Below are positions 1 to 10,922 of a stretch of 49,831 nt of DNA, piece by piece; within the stretch, counting starts at the first letter, position 1; each line of letters begins with the position of its first letter. The notes below the pieces were generated by a model. That model was given only the letters and a program-made list of their open reading frames with translations, was not told where the DNA came from and ran no database searches. The stretch spans positions 836,413 through 886,243 of the forward strand of contig NZ_LT984884.1 of NCBI RefSeq assembly GCF_900258515.1, in the 5' to 3' direction. Source of the stretch: Lentibacillus sp. Marseille-P4043 (GTDB taxonomy: Bacteria > Bacillota > Bacilli > Bacillales > Amphibacillaceae). A program made the position numbers and the translations under genes.

Positions 1-47
1 TAACGGGTTCTCTTTAAGGTTGCAAAACAACAAATAACAATATAAAT

Positions 48-90
48 GGGGTGCAAAATCACATACAGTATCGCACCCTTATTTTTGTAG
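48..90 (+). terminator. Candidate terminator at the window edge
   Basis: GGGTGC at 48-53 pairs with GCACCC at 73-78 and is followed by TTATTTTTG. It could end a plus-strand transcript or be part of the local repeat. The gene it would serve lies outside the window. Confidence 0.35.
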
Positions 91-145
91 TTATATCAAT
101 GCATTTGGCTATTTGTTGGTTAAAATAGCATGATAAATAGCAATA

Positions 146-187
146 ACTTTAGCAGAGTGAGAATAGATATTCTCACTCTGCTAAAGT
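146..187. repeat. Perfect 19-bp hairpin
   Basis: ACTTTAGCAGAGTGAGAAT (146-164) and its exact reverse complement (169-187) are separated by only four bases. Neither side has a strong T-tract, so it is not a typical intrinsic terminator. A stem this long and perfect suggests a protein-binding palindrome, a terminator with a weak tail, or the end of a mobile element. Confidence 0.6.
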
Positions 188-314
188 AATTTGATAAACT
201 ACCAGTTATTTTACAAGTGGAAATCAAAAAGGCTCGGTTCCGATTGTGGATGACATAAACTTTATATTATTGACTCTTACATCCTCGCTTAATTTAGTGC
301 TGGAAAACCGCTTC

Positions 315-479
315 GGCAGAATACTTCGCTTTCCGCGGGCACGGCCTCAGCCTCCTTGCCCCGGCGAGGGGTATGTCGACGTTGTCCGCAAAGGACGGTT
401 TTAGTCGACCTTCCTTTTCAAATCACTCTGCGGGGTCTTCGGACACGTGCTGTTCCCGCAGGAGTCTACGTATTCTGCC
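315..479 (+). repeat. GC-rich hairpin repeat, copy 1 (forward)
   Basis: The outer stem is GGCAGAATAC (315-324) with GTATTCTGCC (470-479), and the inner stem is GCGGG with CCCGC. The consensus blocks are a GGGCACGGCCTCAGCCTCC-type left arm and a CTGCGGGGTCTTCGGACACG-type right arm. The loop carries extra sequence with its own GTCGAC palindromes. No open reading frame is supported. It faces copy 2, 57 bp away. Confidence 0.85.
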
Positions 480-536
480 TACGCTAGTTGAGATTATCTA
501 ACTTAAAATTGTTGTCCCTGATTGCTATCCAGCGGA

Positions 537-642
537 AGAAAAACACGGAGACTCCTGTGGGAGAAGAGGCCTAGGTGAGACCCCGCAGTGCGACAGCACG
601 AGGAGGCTCATCAGCCGCCCACGGAAAGCGCAGTGTTTTTCT
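537..642 (-). repeat. GC-rich hairpin repeat, copy 2 (reverse)
   Basis: The outer stem is AGAAAAACAC (537-546) with GTGTTTTTCT (633-642). The inner stem is CTGTGGG with CCCACGG, where other copies have CTGCGGG with CCCGCGG, so both arms changed together. It belongs to the subtype with GGCCTAGGTGAGACCCCGCA, which differs from the GTCTTCGGACACG subtype of copy 1. Confidence 0.85.
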
Positions 643-892
643 GGAGCGGCCATTTGTAGCAAAACCAGAAATCTCCCAATAAATTTTCTATCACCAACAA
701 ATATTAGAAGTTAATACTACTGTGAATTGCCCTGATGTTTTTGTTGTAAATTTTTCTGTGATTTGAGATGTTTTTCTCTTGTTTGCACCTCTAAAGAGAA
801 CCCGTTACTTATAATTGTCGGTCTTTTTTTCATGCTATTTATACTACTAATTAACCTGCGACTTTGGATGCTATTCACACTAATTTTTTACT

Positions 893-944
893 TTTTCTCC
901 ACGTTATCGGAACTACTTAACATTACGAAGGGAGCTTTATTGAT
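893..944. repeat. Short repeat module overlapping the pdxT end
   Basis: TTTTCTCCACGTT, then GGAACTA, then ACATTACGAAGGGAGCTTTA. A related module lies at 32817-32868 beside the yyaC end. The right part (reverse complement AAAGCTCCCTTCGTAATG) also matches the outer flank of repeat copy 11 near 49534. It overlaps the last codons and stop of pdxT. Confidence 0.55.
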
Positions 945-1507
945 TGTTCCACCATTGCAACAAAAAATTCCATAAATCGATTATCGTCGGTCAATTCAGG
1001 GTGAAAGGCGGTACATACATAATGCCCTTGTTTTACCGCAATAATTTTGTCTTCGTAGGTTGCAAGAATTTCAACATCAGGCCCAACTTCTAGCACATAT
1101 GGCGCTCGAATAAAAACAGCGTTAAAATCATCAGCAACATGTGCAATCGATAGTTCTGCTTCAAAACTTGCAACCTGACGTCCAAATGCATTTCGGGCAA
1201 CCTTCATGTCGATTAAGCCAAGATGTGCTTGGTCTTGCCCATCAATTGCACTTGCCATTAAAATCATGCCAGCACATGTCCCAAATACTGGTTTCCTTTT
1301 TCCGAATTCCTGGATTGCAGTGAAAAAATCATAGCTATCAATCAACCGGCGCATTGTTGTGCTTTCTCCACCGGGAAGAATCAGACCATCGATTTCCTCC
1401 AGTTGCTCTTTACGTTTTATTTCAATTGCTTTTGCCCCAGATGCCTCTATGGAACGAATATGTTCACGAACTGCACCTTGTAACGCAAGTACACCAATTG
1501 TTGTCAT
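923..1507 (-). CDS. pdxT: Pyridoxal 5'-phosphate synthase glutaminase subunit PdxT
   Basis: Class I glutamine amidotransferase that hydrolyses glutamine and channels ammonia to PdxS in the DXP-independent vitamin B6 pathway; it is cytosolic and works in the PdxS12-PdxT12 complex. The 194-residue product has the expected family length. The oxyanion motif LPGGESTTM lies at residues 44-52, the nucleophile is Cys78 (GTCAGM), and His169 and Glu171 (HPE) complete the triad. It starts 15 bp after pdxS, so the two are co-transcribed. The last few codons and the stop overlap a repeated sequence module (893-944), so the C-terminal SIKLPS is probably not ancestral. The assignment is certain. Confidence 0.98.
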   Translation of the reverse strand: MTTIGVLALQGAVREHIRSIEASGAKAIEIKRKEQLEEIDGLILPGGESTTMRRLIDSYDFFTAIQEFGKRKPVFGTCAGMILMASAIDGQDQAHLGLIDMKVARNAFGRQVASFEAELSIAHVADDFNAVFIRAPYVLEVGPDVEILATYEDKIIAVKQGHYVCTAFHPELTDDNRFMEFFVAMVEQSIKLPS

Positions 1508-1522
1508 AACAATTCCTTCTTT

Positions 1523-2407
1523 CTACTCACTGCGATCCTGCATACGATCTGCAGCTGTTAGTGTACTCATTTCAATCCCTTTCATGGCAGTGCCTAAGCC
1601 TTTGGAAAGTTCGCCGATTAATTGGTAATCCGTATAATGTGTTGTTGCTTCAACGATTGCCTTCGCAAACTTCTCAGGGTTGTCTGATTTAAAAATACCT
1701 GAACCAACAAACACGCCATCTGCTCCTAATTCCATCATTAAGGCAGCATCACTTGGTGTTGCAATTCCACCTGCTGCAAAGTTCACAACTGGCAAACGGC
1801 CTTCTTCACGAATTTGCAATAAAAGCTCATACGGTGCACCAATTTCTTTAGCAAATGTCATTACTTCATCTGCAGACATTGCCGAAAGCTTGCGGATTTC
1901 CGATTGTACCTGGCGCATATGACGAACCGCTTCTACGATATTCCCTGTACCAGGTTCTCCCTTTGTCCGAAGCATGGAAGCACCTTCACCAATACGGCGT
2001 GCAGCCTCACCTAAATTACGGCAGCCACAAACAAATGGTACCGTATAATCCGACTTTTTCAGATGGAAAACTTCATCTGCTGGCGTTAAAACTTCACTCT
2101 CATCAATATAATCAACGCCCATTGCTTCTAATACGCGTGCTTCAACAATATGACCAATACGTGCTTTTGCCATTACTGGAATGGATACTGCATTTAATAC
2201 TTCTTCAGTAATAGTCGGGTCTGCCATTCGAGCTACACCACCTGCAGCACGAATATCGGAAGGAACACGTTCTAATGCCATTACAGCAACGGCTCCAGCT
2301 TGTTCTGCAATTTTTGCCTGTTCAGCGTTAACAACGTCCATAATAACGCCGCCTTTTTGCATTTCTGCCATTCCTCGTTTAACTCGATCTGTACCAGTGT
2401 TTGCCAT
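1523..2407 (-). CDS. pdxS: Pyridoxal 5'-phosphate synthase subunit PdxS
   Basis: Condenses ribose 5-phosphate, glyceraldehyde 3-phosphate and ammonia to pyridoxal 5'-phosphate. The 294-residue product is a standard-length (beta/alpha)8 barrel. Lys81 in VMAKARIGH is the family's Schiff-base lysine, and the phosphate-binding glycine motifs FAAGGIATP and GVFVGSGIF lie in the C-terminal third. It sits 48 bp after dacA and 15 bp before pdxT on the same strand. The dacA-pdxS-pdxT order is the B. subtilis one (dacA-yaaD-yaaE). A GGGGGAAAC ribosome site precedes the ATG. Confidence 0.98.
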   Translation of the reverse strand: MANTGTDRVKRGMAEMQKGGVIMDVVNAEQAKIAEQAGAVAVMALERVPSDIRAAGGVARMADPTITEEVLNAVSIPVMAKARIGHIVEARVLEAMGVDYIDESEVLTPADEVFHLKKSDYTVPFVCGCRNLGEAARRIGEGASMLRTKGEPGTGNIVEAVRHMRQVQSEIRKLSAMSADEVMTFAKEIGAPYELLLQIREEGRLPVVNFAAGGIATPSDAALMMELGADGVFVGSGIFKSDNPEKFAKAIVEATTHYTDYQLIGELSKGLGTAMKGIEMSTLTAADRMQDRSE

Positions 2408-2455
2408 AATGTTTCCCCCTGTAATAAAATTTTTCTAACTATTTCATTTTACTAC

Positions 2456-3802
2456 TTAGAACCAACCTTTAACAGTGTCAACAATTGTCGAGAATAGATT
2501 ACTGAAAAAGCTACCAATTGCTCCTAGCAAAAGCATAAACCAATTATCTTTTTCAACATCCTCTGTTGTTACAACATCAACGGTATCATTGGATTTCGCA
2601 CCATCGATATAACCATAGTCGTTTTTTCCATCAAATGTAACTTCAGCCGTACCTATTTTCTCGCCTTTTTTAATTGGCGCCTTTAGTTCTCCATCTTTAT
2701 TCAATTTATCTTTATCAATTTTATACGTAATGTTATATTTCTTTTCTTGTCCTTTTTTAATAGGTGCCTTAATTGCCTTATTTGTAGCAATTTCTACCGT
2801 ATCTTCTTTCCCTTTTGCTACTGGAAGTGTCTCTTTATCTTTTAATTGGTAACCTTTAGCGAATAATTCCTTTGTTTGGAAATTGGAAAAGCCATAATCA
2901 AGTAATTTTGCTGTTTCTTTAAAACGAGCTTCATCACTTTTGGTTTTCATAACAACAGAAATCAAACGCTGTCCATCACGTTCTGCCGTACCTGTAAAGC
3001 AATATCCGGCAAGATCTGTAAAACCAGTCTTTAAACCATCTACACCTTCATAATAAAACTGTGTTAATGAACTAGCAGCTTTTTTATCGTGTGGTAGCAT
3101 CCAGTTCCAATTACGAATTGTCTGATCTTCAAATTTTGCCTCTGGAATACTAGAAATCTCTAATGCTTCTGGATAATCCTTAATTAGGTTATAGGCAAGT
3201 AAAGCTGCTGATCTGGCTGATAATAAATTGTTTGCATCGGCTTCTGTTCCTTCTGGATGGTTTTCGCCAAGATCTGCATTTGATAATCCGGTTGCATTAA
3301 CAAATTTATAATCAGGAAGTCCCATCTCTTCCGCTTTCTTATTCATTAATTTAACAAATTCACCTTCAGAGCCTGCAACTAATTCTGCAAGTGCGATTGT
3401 CGTACCATTATCAGAGTTTATTGCCATTGCCTCATAAAGCTGGCGCACAGTATAATCTTGATCCTGGGTTAATCCAACACCAGAGAATGTAGCATCTGCT
3501 GATATACTGTATGGATAGTCACTAATCTGTGTTGTTGTGTCCCAGCTGATTTGACCCTTTTCGATAGCTTCCCATACAAGGTATTCGGTCATCATTTTGG
3601 TCATACTAGCTGGAGGGAGTGCAACATCTGCATTTTTTTCATATAAAATTTTTCCAGTCTCTGCATCAACTAAAATGGTTGATTCAGCTTCAATATCTAC
3701 TGCTTCTGCAGCATGTACTGAAAATGGTTGTAAACTAAACGATGCCATTACTACAAGGATGACCAGTAATAGTGACATTTTTCTTTTTAATTTGTGTTTC
3801 AA
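2456..3802 (-). CDS. dacA: D-alanyl-D-alanine carboxypeptidase (PBP5 type) DacA
   Basis: Low-molecular-mass penicillin-binding protein that trims the terminal D-Ala from peptidoglycan stem peptides at the outer face of the membrane. The product has 448 residues. A signal peptide covers about residues 1-31 (VHAAEA cleavage region). The catalytic motifs are SMTK (66-69), SDN (130-132) and KTG (258-260), followed by the PBP5 C-terminal beta domain. The last 25 residues (about DNWFMLLLGAIGSFF onward) form the amphipathic membrane anchor. It has its own start region after the guaB terminator (3863-3895), and pdxST follows closely. Confidence 0.97.
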   Translation of the reverse strand: MKHKLKRKMSLLLVILVVMASFSLQPFSVHAAEAVDIEAESTILVDAETGKILYEKNADVALPPASMTKMMTEYLVWEAIEKGQISWDTTTQISDYPYSISADATFSGVGLTQDQDYTVRQLYEAMAINSDNGTTIALAELVAGSEGEFVKLMNKKAEEMGLPDYKFVNATGLSNADLGENHPEGTEADANNLLSARSAALLAYNLIKDYPEALEISSIPEAKFEDQTIRNWNWMLPHDKKAASSLTQFYYEGVDGLKTGFTDLAGYCFTGTAERDGQRLISVVMKTKSDEARFKETAKLLDYGFSNFQTKELFAKGYQLKDKETLPVAKGKEDTVEIATNKAIKAPIKKGQEKKYNITYKIDKDKLNKDGELKAPIKKGEKIGTAEVTFDGKNDYGYIDGAKSNDTVDVVTTEDVEKDNWFMLLLGAIGSFFSNLFSTIVDTVKGWF

Positions 3803-3862
3803 CTTTCTCTACCTCCACCGATAAATAGTATGCATCTTTGTTATTTTACCACAAGAATCGAC

Positions 3863-3895
3863 AAAAAAATAGACAGGGAATAGTCCCTATCTATT
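3863..3895 (-). terminator. Terminator downstream of guaB
   Basis: Read on the minus strand, AGATAGGGA pairs with TCCCTGTCT across a four-base loop and runs into ATTTTTTTGTCG. It lies 91 bp past the guaB stop and before dacA, so it separates the two transcription units. Confidence 0.8.
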
Positions 3896-3985
3896 AAATC
3901 TCATATAGGAAAACACTACTATATTTTATATGTTATAACTTACATTAAACGCTGTATAGACACCAAACAAGCGGCTTTTTTGTAA

Positions 3986-5467
<1,482 letters not shown>

Positions 5468-5526
5468 TTAGAATGGATATATCAGTGTAAATTTTTAATC
5501 ACATGGTTAAACTATTATTGTTATTT

Positions 5527-5555
5527 ACAATACGATATCCAAAACACTTTTTCAA
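5527..5555 (-). promoter_or_regulatory. Candidate sigma-A promoter of guaB
   Basis: On the minus strand, TTGAAA (5550-5555) and TATTGT (5527-5532) are 17 bp apart, about 70 bp upstream of the guaB start. It is read by consensus only. Confidence 0.5.
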
Positions 5556-5618
5556 TAAAAGAATAAGTCCGTTAAAAAAGAAAGTAGATTCAAAATCTTT
5601 TAATAGTTGGGGTACATT

Positions 5619-6575
5619 ATGCTGAAGTATGATACATCATTATTCTACACTCATTTACAATCACAAGAGACTGCACGAGAGTATTTGCAGCAATGCTATA
5701 AAAACTTGAACGATATCGATGCTGAAGCAAAAAGTTATGAGAACTGTAACGCGTTTATGTATTACCTTGACCATGGGAAGCAATTTTTTTCTGCTGGAGT
5801 AAAATCACCCGAATTAATGCAACCAATTTTACTGTTTTACGGTGCAACCCACTTATTGAAAGCATGTATATTAACAAAACGGCCAAATTATCCTGAATCA
5901 ACCTCCATTCTGGCACATGGGGTTTCCAGTAGAAAACGGAAAAAGAAGCAATACACCTTTATACATGATGAGGTGAAAATCCAGCACAATGGGTTGTTTT
6001 CCTATGCCGCTCAACATGTATATAACATAAAGAACTTTCCATTTGAAAAGATTAACATGGAGGATTTATTCTCGTTAATCCCAGAAATGAATGATTTATT
6101 TTTGTTGTCGGGGGAAGAAAAATTAGTAGCAATTGGTAACGTAGACTCTACTACACTTCATTTCCCCCTAACCTTATTAGATACTTTTCATCTAACAGAA
6201 AAGGCCTTTGTGAAGCGTGTTTCCAATCACTTGCCACCAATAACGACTACAAAAGTAAGCTCACTAATGATTCAATTACAACTTACAAATCCAATTCAAC
6301 AGACAACAGGGCCATTTTTCACAGAACTGGAACATGGAAAGATCTACTTTCCAAAGAATAGGGAAAATTTTTTGGCGATACCGGAAGTGTTAGTTCATTA
6401 TTTATTACTGTACAATTTAAGTATGGTGAGTCGCTATGAAACAGAATGGTGGGGAGAGTTGTTAGCACTTAAGGCGGAGCGTGATTACCCGTTTATTAAG
6501 CAGTTTCTAGCTATCACTGCTTGGAAAATGCCGATTTTGCTTGGGAATGAGTTGATAGCATTGGCACATGAGTAG
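5619..6575 (+). CDS. yaaC: YaaC family protein
   Basis: YaaC-like protein of unknown function, recognised by its position next to guaB as in Bacillus and by its general sequence. I chose ATG 5619, preceded by TTGGGGT, over an in-frame TTG at 5607. The product has 318 residues, with no signal peptide and no obvious membrane segment. The C-terminal region (YETEWWGELLALKAERDYPF) is the most distinctive part. No catalytic motif is recognisable. It is transcribed away from guaB from a 160-bp shared region, and a small hairpin with TTTTTCT follows at about 6580-6605. Confidence 0.85.
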   Translation: MLKYDTSLFYTHLQSQETAREYLQQCYKNLNDIDAEAKSYENCNAFMYYLDHGKQFFSAGVKSPELMQPILLFYGATHLLKACILTKRPNYPESTSILAHGVSSRKRKKKQYTFIHDEVKIQHNGLFSYAAQHVYNIKNFPFEKINMEDLFSLIPEMNDLFLLSGEEKLVAIGNVDSTTLHFPLTLLDTFHLTEKAFVKRVSNHLPPITTTKVSSLMIQLQLTNPIQQTTGPFFTELEHGKIYFPKNRENFLAIPEVLVHYLLLYNLSMVSRYETEWWGELLALKAERDYPFIKQFLAITAWKMPILLGNELIALAHE

Positions 6576-6663
6576 AAGAAATCGGCTTTCACACCGACTT
6601 TTTCTAGCCATGTTTCAAACACAGTTAGATGCTGATGAATGACGTTTTTACCTTAAAGTTCGT

Positions 6664-6927
6664 GTTCAAAAAGTTGCCAAATTAGAAGCAAGGTCGACTA
6701 AGAACGTCACGTTAATAGCCAACGTCGACATTAGCACGTCCTCGAAAAAGAAATACACTTTTTCTTCGTGTGATGTATCGCTGTCGTAGCCTTCCTTGTC
6801 CTGTGCGTCAAAGATCGAGGCGGCGTAGCTTTAAGCCTCGGAGTGTACATAAAAAATAGGTACATGAGGAGGTAAAAAGCAAGCCAACGAAGAGATTTGC
6901 CGCTTATTATTTGGTGACTTTTTGAAC
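6664..6927. repeat. 264-bp element with inverted ends (second repeat family)
   Basis: The left end GTTCAAAAAGTTGCCAA (6664-6680) pairs 15 of 17 with the right end TTGGTGACTTTTTGAAC (6911-6927). No reading frame is supported inside. An internal block (about 6743-6803: GAAAAAGAAA, CTTTTTCTTCGTGTGATGTA, TTCCTTGTCCTG) is shared with GC-rich repeats at about 15101-15165 and 49677-49744. The element abuts the stop codon of the HD-GYP gene. It looks like a non-autonomous mobile element or a structured 3' untranslated region. Confidence 0.75.
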
Positions 6928-6933
6928 AACCTC

Positions 6934-8028
6934 TTAAAGAATTTCATCAATATACAAAGAAGGTTCGCTTTTTAATGTAATAATTTCACCTGTTTCATCC
7001 ATCCGCACTATTGGCCTTGTTGGGTCTTTCTCTTCAATGAAAACAATTTCGCCAATATGATGATTAGAAAGCCTAACTTTAGTGCCAGTTGAGAAATTGG
7101 TAAGATTTTTAATAAACGCCTGGACCACTTGATGGTCAAGTTGAGAGAACTGATCGTTTTGCAACTGTTCAATCGCTTTAAAAGGCGATTGCCGTTCCCG
7201 ATAAAGCCGGTCACATGTCATTGCATGATACAAGTCACAAACAGCTATTATTCTTGCGTATGAGTGGATTTTATCTTTAGATAGACCTAATGGATAGCCG
7301 CTTCCATCCATACGTTCATGATGCTGTACGACTGCAAGTTTAACGGCATTCGTAATGGTTGGTTTCTGTTCAATCAGCCTATAAGAATAAGTAGGATGCT
7401 TTTTAATTTCATCAAGTTCAACTGAAGATAAATCGTCTTCTTTCATGACAATATTAGGGTTGACCTTAGACATTCCACAGTCACATAGGAAACCAGCTAA
7501 ACCAATTTGCAGCCACTCTCCTTTTTGATATCCCATTTTCCGTGCTATATAAGCAGAGAGTAGACCTAATGCAACACTATGATGATAAAAGTAATCTTGT
7601 TTTTGCACATAATGATTCAATCGAAAAACATCTGACCCTATTTCATCGATTCGTTTTAGCAATGGAATTACTAGCTTACGTATCGCGGGCATATCAATTG
7701 CAGCATTATTTTGCCAGCCTTTAAATATCGTTTTATAATATTTTACTACGTGCACATAATGATCACTAAATGATTTCGATGTGTGATTGATCTCTTTATC
7801 TGTGGATTTGTTTTGTTTTTGCTCTTTATGTATGTGCTTTGGTTTAAACAGTTTCCCATCCTCAAGTTTAGTAGCAACATCGACCGCATCAATTAAAAAT
7901 TTATGTAGAACTGTAATATGTTGTTCGGTCAAAGTAGTATTTTTTGGCATAATTGGTCGACTGGTTTTACCGATTACATCGCGAATTAAAACACAGCCAG
8001 GTACTAGTTGTGATGGATCTACACGCAT
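6934..8028 (-). CDS. HD-GYP-like domain protein with altered metal motif
   Basis: Resembles HD-GYP proteins, the family of c-di-GMP phosphodiesterases. The product has 364 residues. The N-terminal ~100 residues are a variable DUF3391-like or linker region. The HD-GYP core at about 140-310 has HH at 149-150, a degenerate HD signature CDCGM at 182-186 where active members read HDIGK, H211 in KKHPTYS, HHE at 236-238 and DGSGYP at 241-246. The first histidine of the HD pair and the following lysine are missing, so the enzyme may be inactive or act as a sensor. A short beta-rich tail (residues 310-364) follows. It is a lone gene between yaaC and gyrA. Confidence 0.85.
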   Translation of the reverse strand: MRVDPSQLVPGCVLIRDVIGKTSRPIMPKNTTLTEQHITVLHKFLIDAVDVATKLEDGKLFKPKHIHKEQKQNKSTDKEINHTSKSFSDHYVHVVKYYKTIFKGWQNNAAIDMPAIRKLVIPLLKRIDEIGSDVFRLNHYVQKQDYFYHHSVALGLLSAYIARKMGYQKGEWLQIGLAGFLCDCGMSKVNPNIVMKEDDLSSVELDEIKKHPTYSYRLIEQKPTITNAVKLAVVQHHERMDGSGYPLGLSKDKIHSYARIIAVCDLYHAMTCDRLYRERQSPFKAIEQLQNDQFSQLDHQVVQAFIKNLTNFSTGTKVRLSNHHIGEIVFIEEKDPTRPIVRMDETGEIITLKSEPSLYIDEIL

Positions 8029-8053
8029 ACATCTTCCCCCTATCTAGATGTAG

Positions 8054-8110
8054 CAAGGTGACCCAGGTTTTATGGTTTACTTCTGAGTCACCTTGTTGAG
8101 TCCCTTTTTT
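8054..8110 (+). terminator. Hairpin between the HD-GYP gene and gyrA
   Basis: CAAGGTGAC (8054-8062) pairs with GTCACCTTG (8087-8095), and a TTTTTT run ends at 8110 on the plus strand, 14 bases after the stem. No plus-strand gene lies upstream, so its role is unclear. It may be a leader element or part of the neighbouring repeat. Confidence 0.35.
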
Positions 8111-8150
8111 AATTTCAGCTGTTTTTGCATTATTTGTTGCTATCTGCCCC

Positions 8151-8328
8151 GCAGCCCGTATACACTTCGCTTTCTGGGGGCGGCTGGAGAGCCTCCTCAG
8201 GCCAACACGACGTTGGTCATGAAGGCGTTGCCACAGGACGTGGCGATCTTAGCCTTTACTCCCTCTTCGCACTACGGGGGCTCACCTATGCCTCTCTTCC
8301 CCCAGGAGTCTACGTGTATACGGGCTGC
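8151..8328 (+). repeat. GC-rich hairpin repeat, copy 3 (forward)
   Basis: This copy has the best outer stem: GCAGCCCGTATACAC (8151-8165) is the exact reverse complement of GTGTATACGGGCTGC (8314-8328). The inner stem is CTGGGGG with CCCCCAG. It belongs to the GGCTCACCTATGCC subtype. It lies downstream of gyrA (minus strand) and would be in the gyrA 3' untranslated region. Confidence 0.88.
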
Positions 8329-8390
8329 TTATGAGGAGACATATGCTTTTAAATATTCTACAAAGCAACAAATCAGCCTTAATTTACTAG

Positions 8391-10922
8391 TTATTCATCT
8401 TCTTGTTCTTCTTGAGTTTCCTCTTGTTCTACTTCTTGCTCTTCTGTTTCATCTATTGGTGCTTCTGGGCCTTCATCTGCTTCTTCTTCATCGTCTTGTT
8501 CAATTTTTGCTACTGTAGCGACTTCTTCATTTTCCTGTAAGCGAATCAATCGAACACCTTGTGTATTTCTTCCAGTTTCCGAAATATCCTTAACTGGAAT
8601 TCGAATTAGTACACCCGCAACAGTAATGAGCATGATATCTTCATCGCCTGTAACTGCCTTTACTGCAACAACATGTCCAGTCTTTTCCGTTAAATTACAG
8701 GTAAAAATACCTTTACCGCCGCGATTCGTTATCCGATATTCTGCTTCAGGCGTTTGTTTTCCGTACCCTTTATTGGTAACGTTTAATATGTTCATGCCTT
8801 CCTCCAGAATTTCCATCGAAATAACTTCATCATCATCGCGTAATGAAATACCTTTTACACCTGCAGCAGTTCTTCCCATTGAGCGAATTTGATCCTCTGG
8901 AAAACGGATGAGATAGCCATTTCTAGTGCCAATCATAATATGCTTTGAGCCATCTGTTAACCGAACAGAAATTAATTCATCTTCATCACGTAAATTTAAA
9001 GCAATTAACCCACCTTTGCGGATATTAGCAAATTGAGATAGCTTCGTACGTTTCGAAATACCGTATTTCGTTGTAAAGAAGAAATACCAGTCATCAGCAA
9101 ATTCCTCGACTGTGATAACCGCATTAACCCACTCATCCTTCTCTACTTGCAAGAGATTAATAAGTGGAATTCCTTTTGCAGTACGACTAAATTCAGGAAT
9201 TTCATAGCCTTTTGCTTTATAAACCTTCCCCTTATTGGTAAAGAAGAGTACGGTATCATGTGTTGATGTAGAGATTAAATGTTCTACAAAGTCGTCTTCG
9301 TTTGTTCCCATTCCTTGAATTCCACGACCACCACGTTTTTGTGTACGATACGTGGAAGATGGTAAACGTTTAATATAACCTTTATGTGTTAAGGTAACGA
9401 CAATATTTTCTTCAGGAATTAGATCCTCATCTTCAAAGAAGTCAGCACCACCGACAACAATTTCAGTACGACGGTCATCTCCGTAACGTTCTTTTATCTC
9501 GGTTAACTCTTCCCGAATAATCTCTAGTACCTTTTCTTCATCCGCTAAGATCGCCTTTAATTCATCAATTAATTGTTTAAGTTCATTATATTCATTTTCT
9601 ATTTTGTCCCGTTCCAAACCTGTTAGGCGCTGAAGACGCATATCCAGTATAGCTTGTGCTTGTTTTTCAGACAGGTCAAAGCGCTCCATTAAACCGTCAC
9701 GTGCTATATCTGCTGTTTTCGAATTGCGAATGAGTGTGATCACTTCATCTAAATGATCCAAGGCAATCCGTAAACCTTCAAGAATATGCGCACGTGCTTC
9801 TGCCTTCCTTAGTTCAAATGCAGTACGGCGTTTAATAATTACAATTTGATGGTCTAAATAATGCTGTAAACATTGTTTTACGGTTAAAACTTTCGGATGA
9901 CCATTAACTAATGCCAGCATATTAATGCCAAATGTAGTTTGCATAGCTGTATACTTGTACAAATTATTTAACACAACATTTGCATTCACATCACGGCGCA
10001 GTTCAATAACAACCCGCAAACCGTTTCGGTCGGATTCATCTCGTAAATCAGTAATCCCATCAATCCGTTTATCACGGACTAACTCCGCGATTTTTTCAAC
10101 TAATTTTGCCTTATTTACCTGGTAAGGCAATTCAGTTGCAATAATGGTTGACTTACCATTTGCATGTTCTTCAATATCAACTTTGGCACGAATGGTTACC
10201 GAGCCTTTACCCGTTTCATAAGCTTTACGAATCCCGCTGCGACCAAGAATTTGGCCAGCAGTTGGGAAGTCAGGGCCATGAATATAATTTTCCATTAGTT
10301 CATCAATTGTAATTTCCGGGTCTTTACTTACTGCTAAGACAGCATCAATTGTTTCACCCAGATTGTGCGGCGGAATATTCGTTGCCATTCCAACGGCGAT
10401 TCCTGAAGCACCGTTAACAAGCAGATTTGGAAAACGAGATGGGAAAACAGCTGGTTCGCGTTCTGTACCATCATAGTTGTCCTGGTAGTCAATTGTATCC
10501 TTGTTTATATCACGTAATAATTCCATTGATATTTTTGACATTCGAGCTTCGGTATAACGCATTGCCGCAGCAGAGTCACCATCAACTGAACCAAAGTTTC
10601 CATGGCCATCAACAAGCATATAACGATAACTGAAATTCTGTGCCATTCTTACCATTGCTTCATAGACAGCAGAGTCACCATGTGGGTGATATTTACCGAT
10701 TACTTCACCAACAATTCGTGCAGATTTTTTATATGCCTTATCTGCATGCATACCTAAGTCATTCATCGCATATAATATTCTGCGATGGACAGGTTTCATT
10801 CCGTCACGTACATCAGGGAGTGCACGTGACACAATTACGCTCATAGCATAGTCAAGAAATGATGTGCGCATCTCCTGGCTTAAATTCACTTCTCGAACGT
10901 TCGGACGTTGTTGATCCGCCAT
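8391..10922 (-). CDS. gyrA: DNA gyrase subunit A
   Basis: Breakage-reunion subunit of gyrase, which introduces negative supercoils with GyrB. The product has 843 residues. The catalytic tyrosine is Tyr123 (AAMRYTEAR). The quinolone-determining segment [12 protein letters not shown] has Ser84 and Glu88, the susceptible wild-type pattern. The GyrA box is [10 protein letters not shown], and the six-bladed beta-pinwheel follows. The tail after about residue 810 is strongly acidic ([13 protein letters not shown] and then E/Q-rich). The ribosome site is GGAGTGA before ATG 10922. It lies 121 bp after gyrB. Copy 3 of the GC-rich repeat follows the stop. Confidence 0.98.
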   Translation of the reverse strand: MADQQRPNVREVNLSQEMRTSFLDYAMSVIVSRALPDVRDGMKPVHRRILYAMNDLGMHADKAYKKSARIVGEVIGKYHPHGDSAVYEAMVRMAQNFSYRYMLVDGHGNFGSVDGDSAAAMRYTEARMSKISMELLRDINKDTIDYQDNYDGTEREPAVFPSRFPNLLVNGASGIAVGMATNIPPHNLGETIDAVLAVSKDPEITIDELMENYIHGPDFPTAGQILGRSGIRKAYETGKGSVTIRAKVDIEEHANGKSTIIATELPYQVNKAKLVEKIAELVRDKRIDGITDLRDESDRNGLRVVIELRRDVNANVVLNNLYKYTAMQTTFGINMLALVNGHPKVLTVKQCLQHYLDHQIVIIKRRTAFELRKAEARAHILEGLRIALDHLDEVITLIRNSKTADIARDGLMERFDLSEKQAQAILDMRLQRLTGLERDKIENEYNELKQLIDELKAILADEEKVLEIIREELTEIKERYGDDRRTEIVVGGADFFEDEDLIPEENIVVTLTHKGYIKRLPSSTYRTQKRGGRGIQGMGTNEDDFVEHLISTSTHDTVLFFTNKGKVYKAKGYEIPEFSRTAKGIPLINLLQVEKDEWVNAVITVEEFADDWYFFFTTKYGISKRTKLSQFANIRKGGLIALNLRDEDELISVRLTDGSKHIMIGTRNGYLIRFPEDQIRSMGRTAAGVKGISLRDDDEVISMEILEEGMNILNVTNKGYGKQTPEAEYRITNRGGKGIFTCNLTEKTGHVVAVKAVTGDEDIMLITVAGVLIRIPVKDISETGRNTQGVRLIRLQENEEVATVAKIEQDDEEEADEGPEAPIDETEEQEVEQEETQEEQEDE

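Larger units (their letters stand above)
1..808. repeat. Imperfect inverted repeat flanking the left intergenic region
   Basis: Bases 1-26 read TAACGGGTTCTCTTTAAGG and continue TTGCAAA. The reverse complement of about 783-808 reads TAACGGGTTCTCTTTAGAGG and continues TGCAAA. The two arms enclose a gene-free stretch that holds two GC-rich hairpin repeats facing each other. The left arm begins at the window edge, so it may be longer. No coding sequence is supported in 1-922. This may be the boundary of an inserted element, but no target-site duplication can be judged from one side. Confidence 0.5.

Noticed and set aside
315..642. CRISPR array
   Set aside because: The repeats are long, in both orientations and irregularly spaced, with no spacer-repeat periodicity and no cas genes.
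763..975. Plus-strand 70-codon hydrophobic frame
   Set aside because: It overlaps the pdxT 3' end and a repeat module, has no ribosome site, and its hydrophobicity follows from T-rich DNA.
8093..8518. Plus-strand frame of 141 codons across repeat copy 3
   Set aside because: It is made of the hairpin repeat and the antisense of the gyrA acidic tail; leucine runs come from antisense of GAA/GAG codons.
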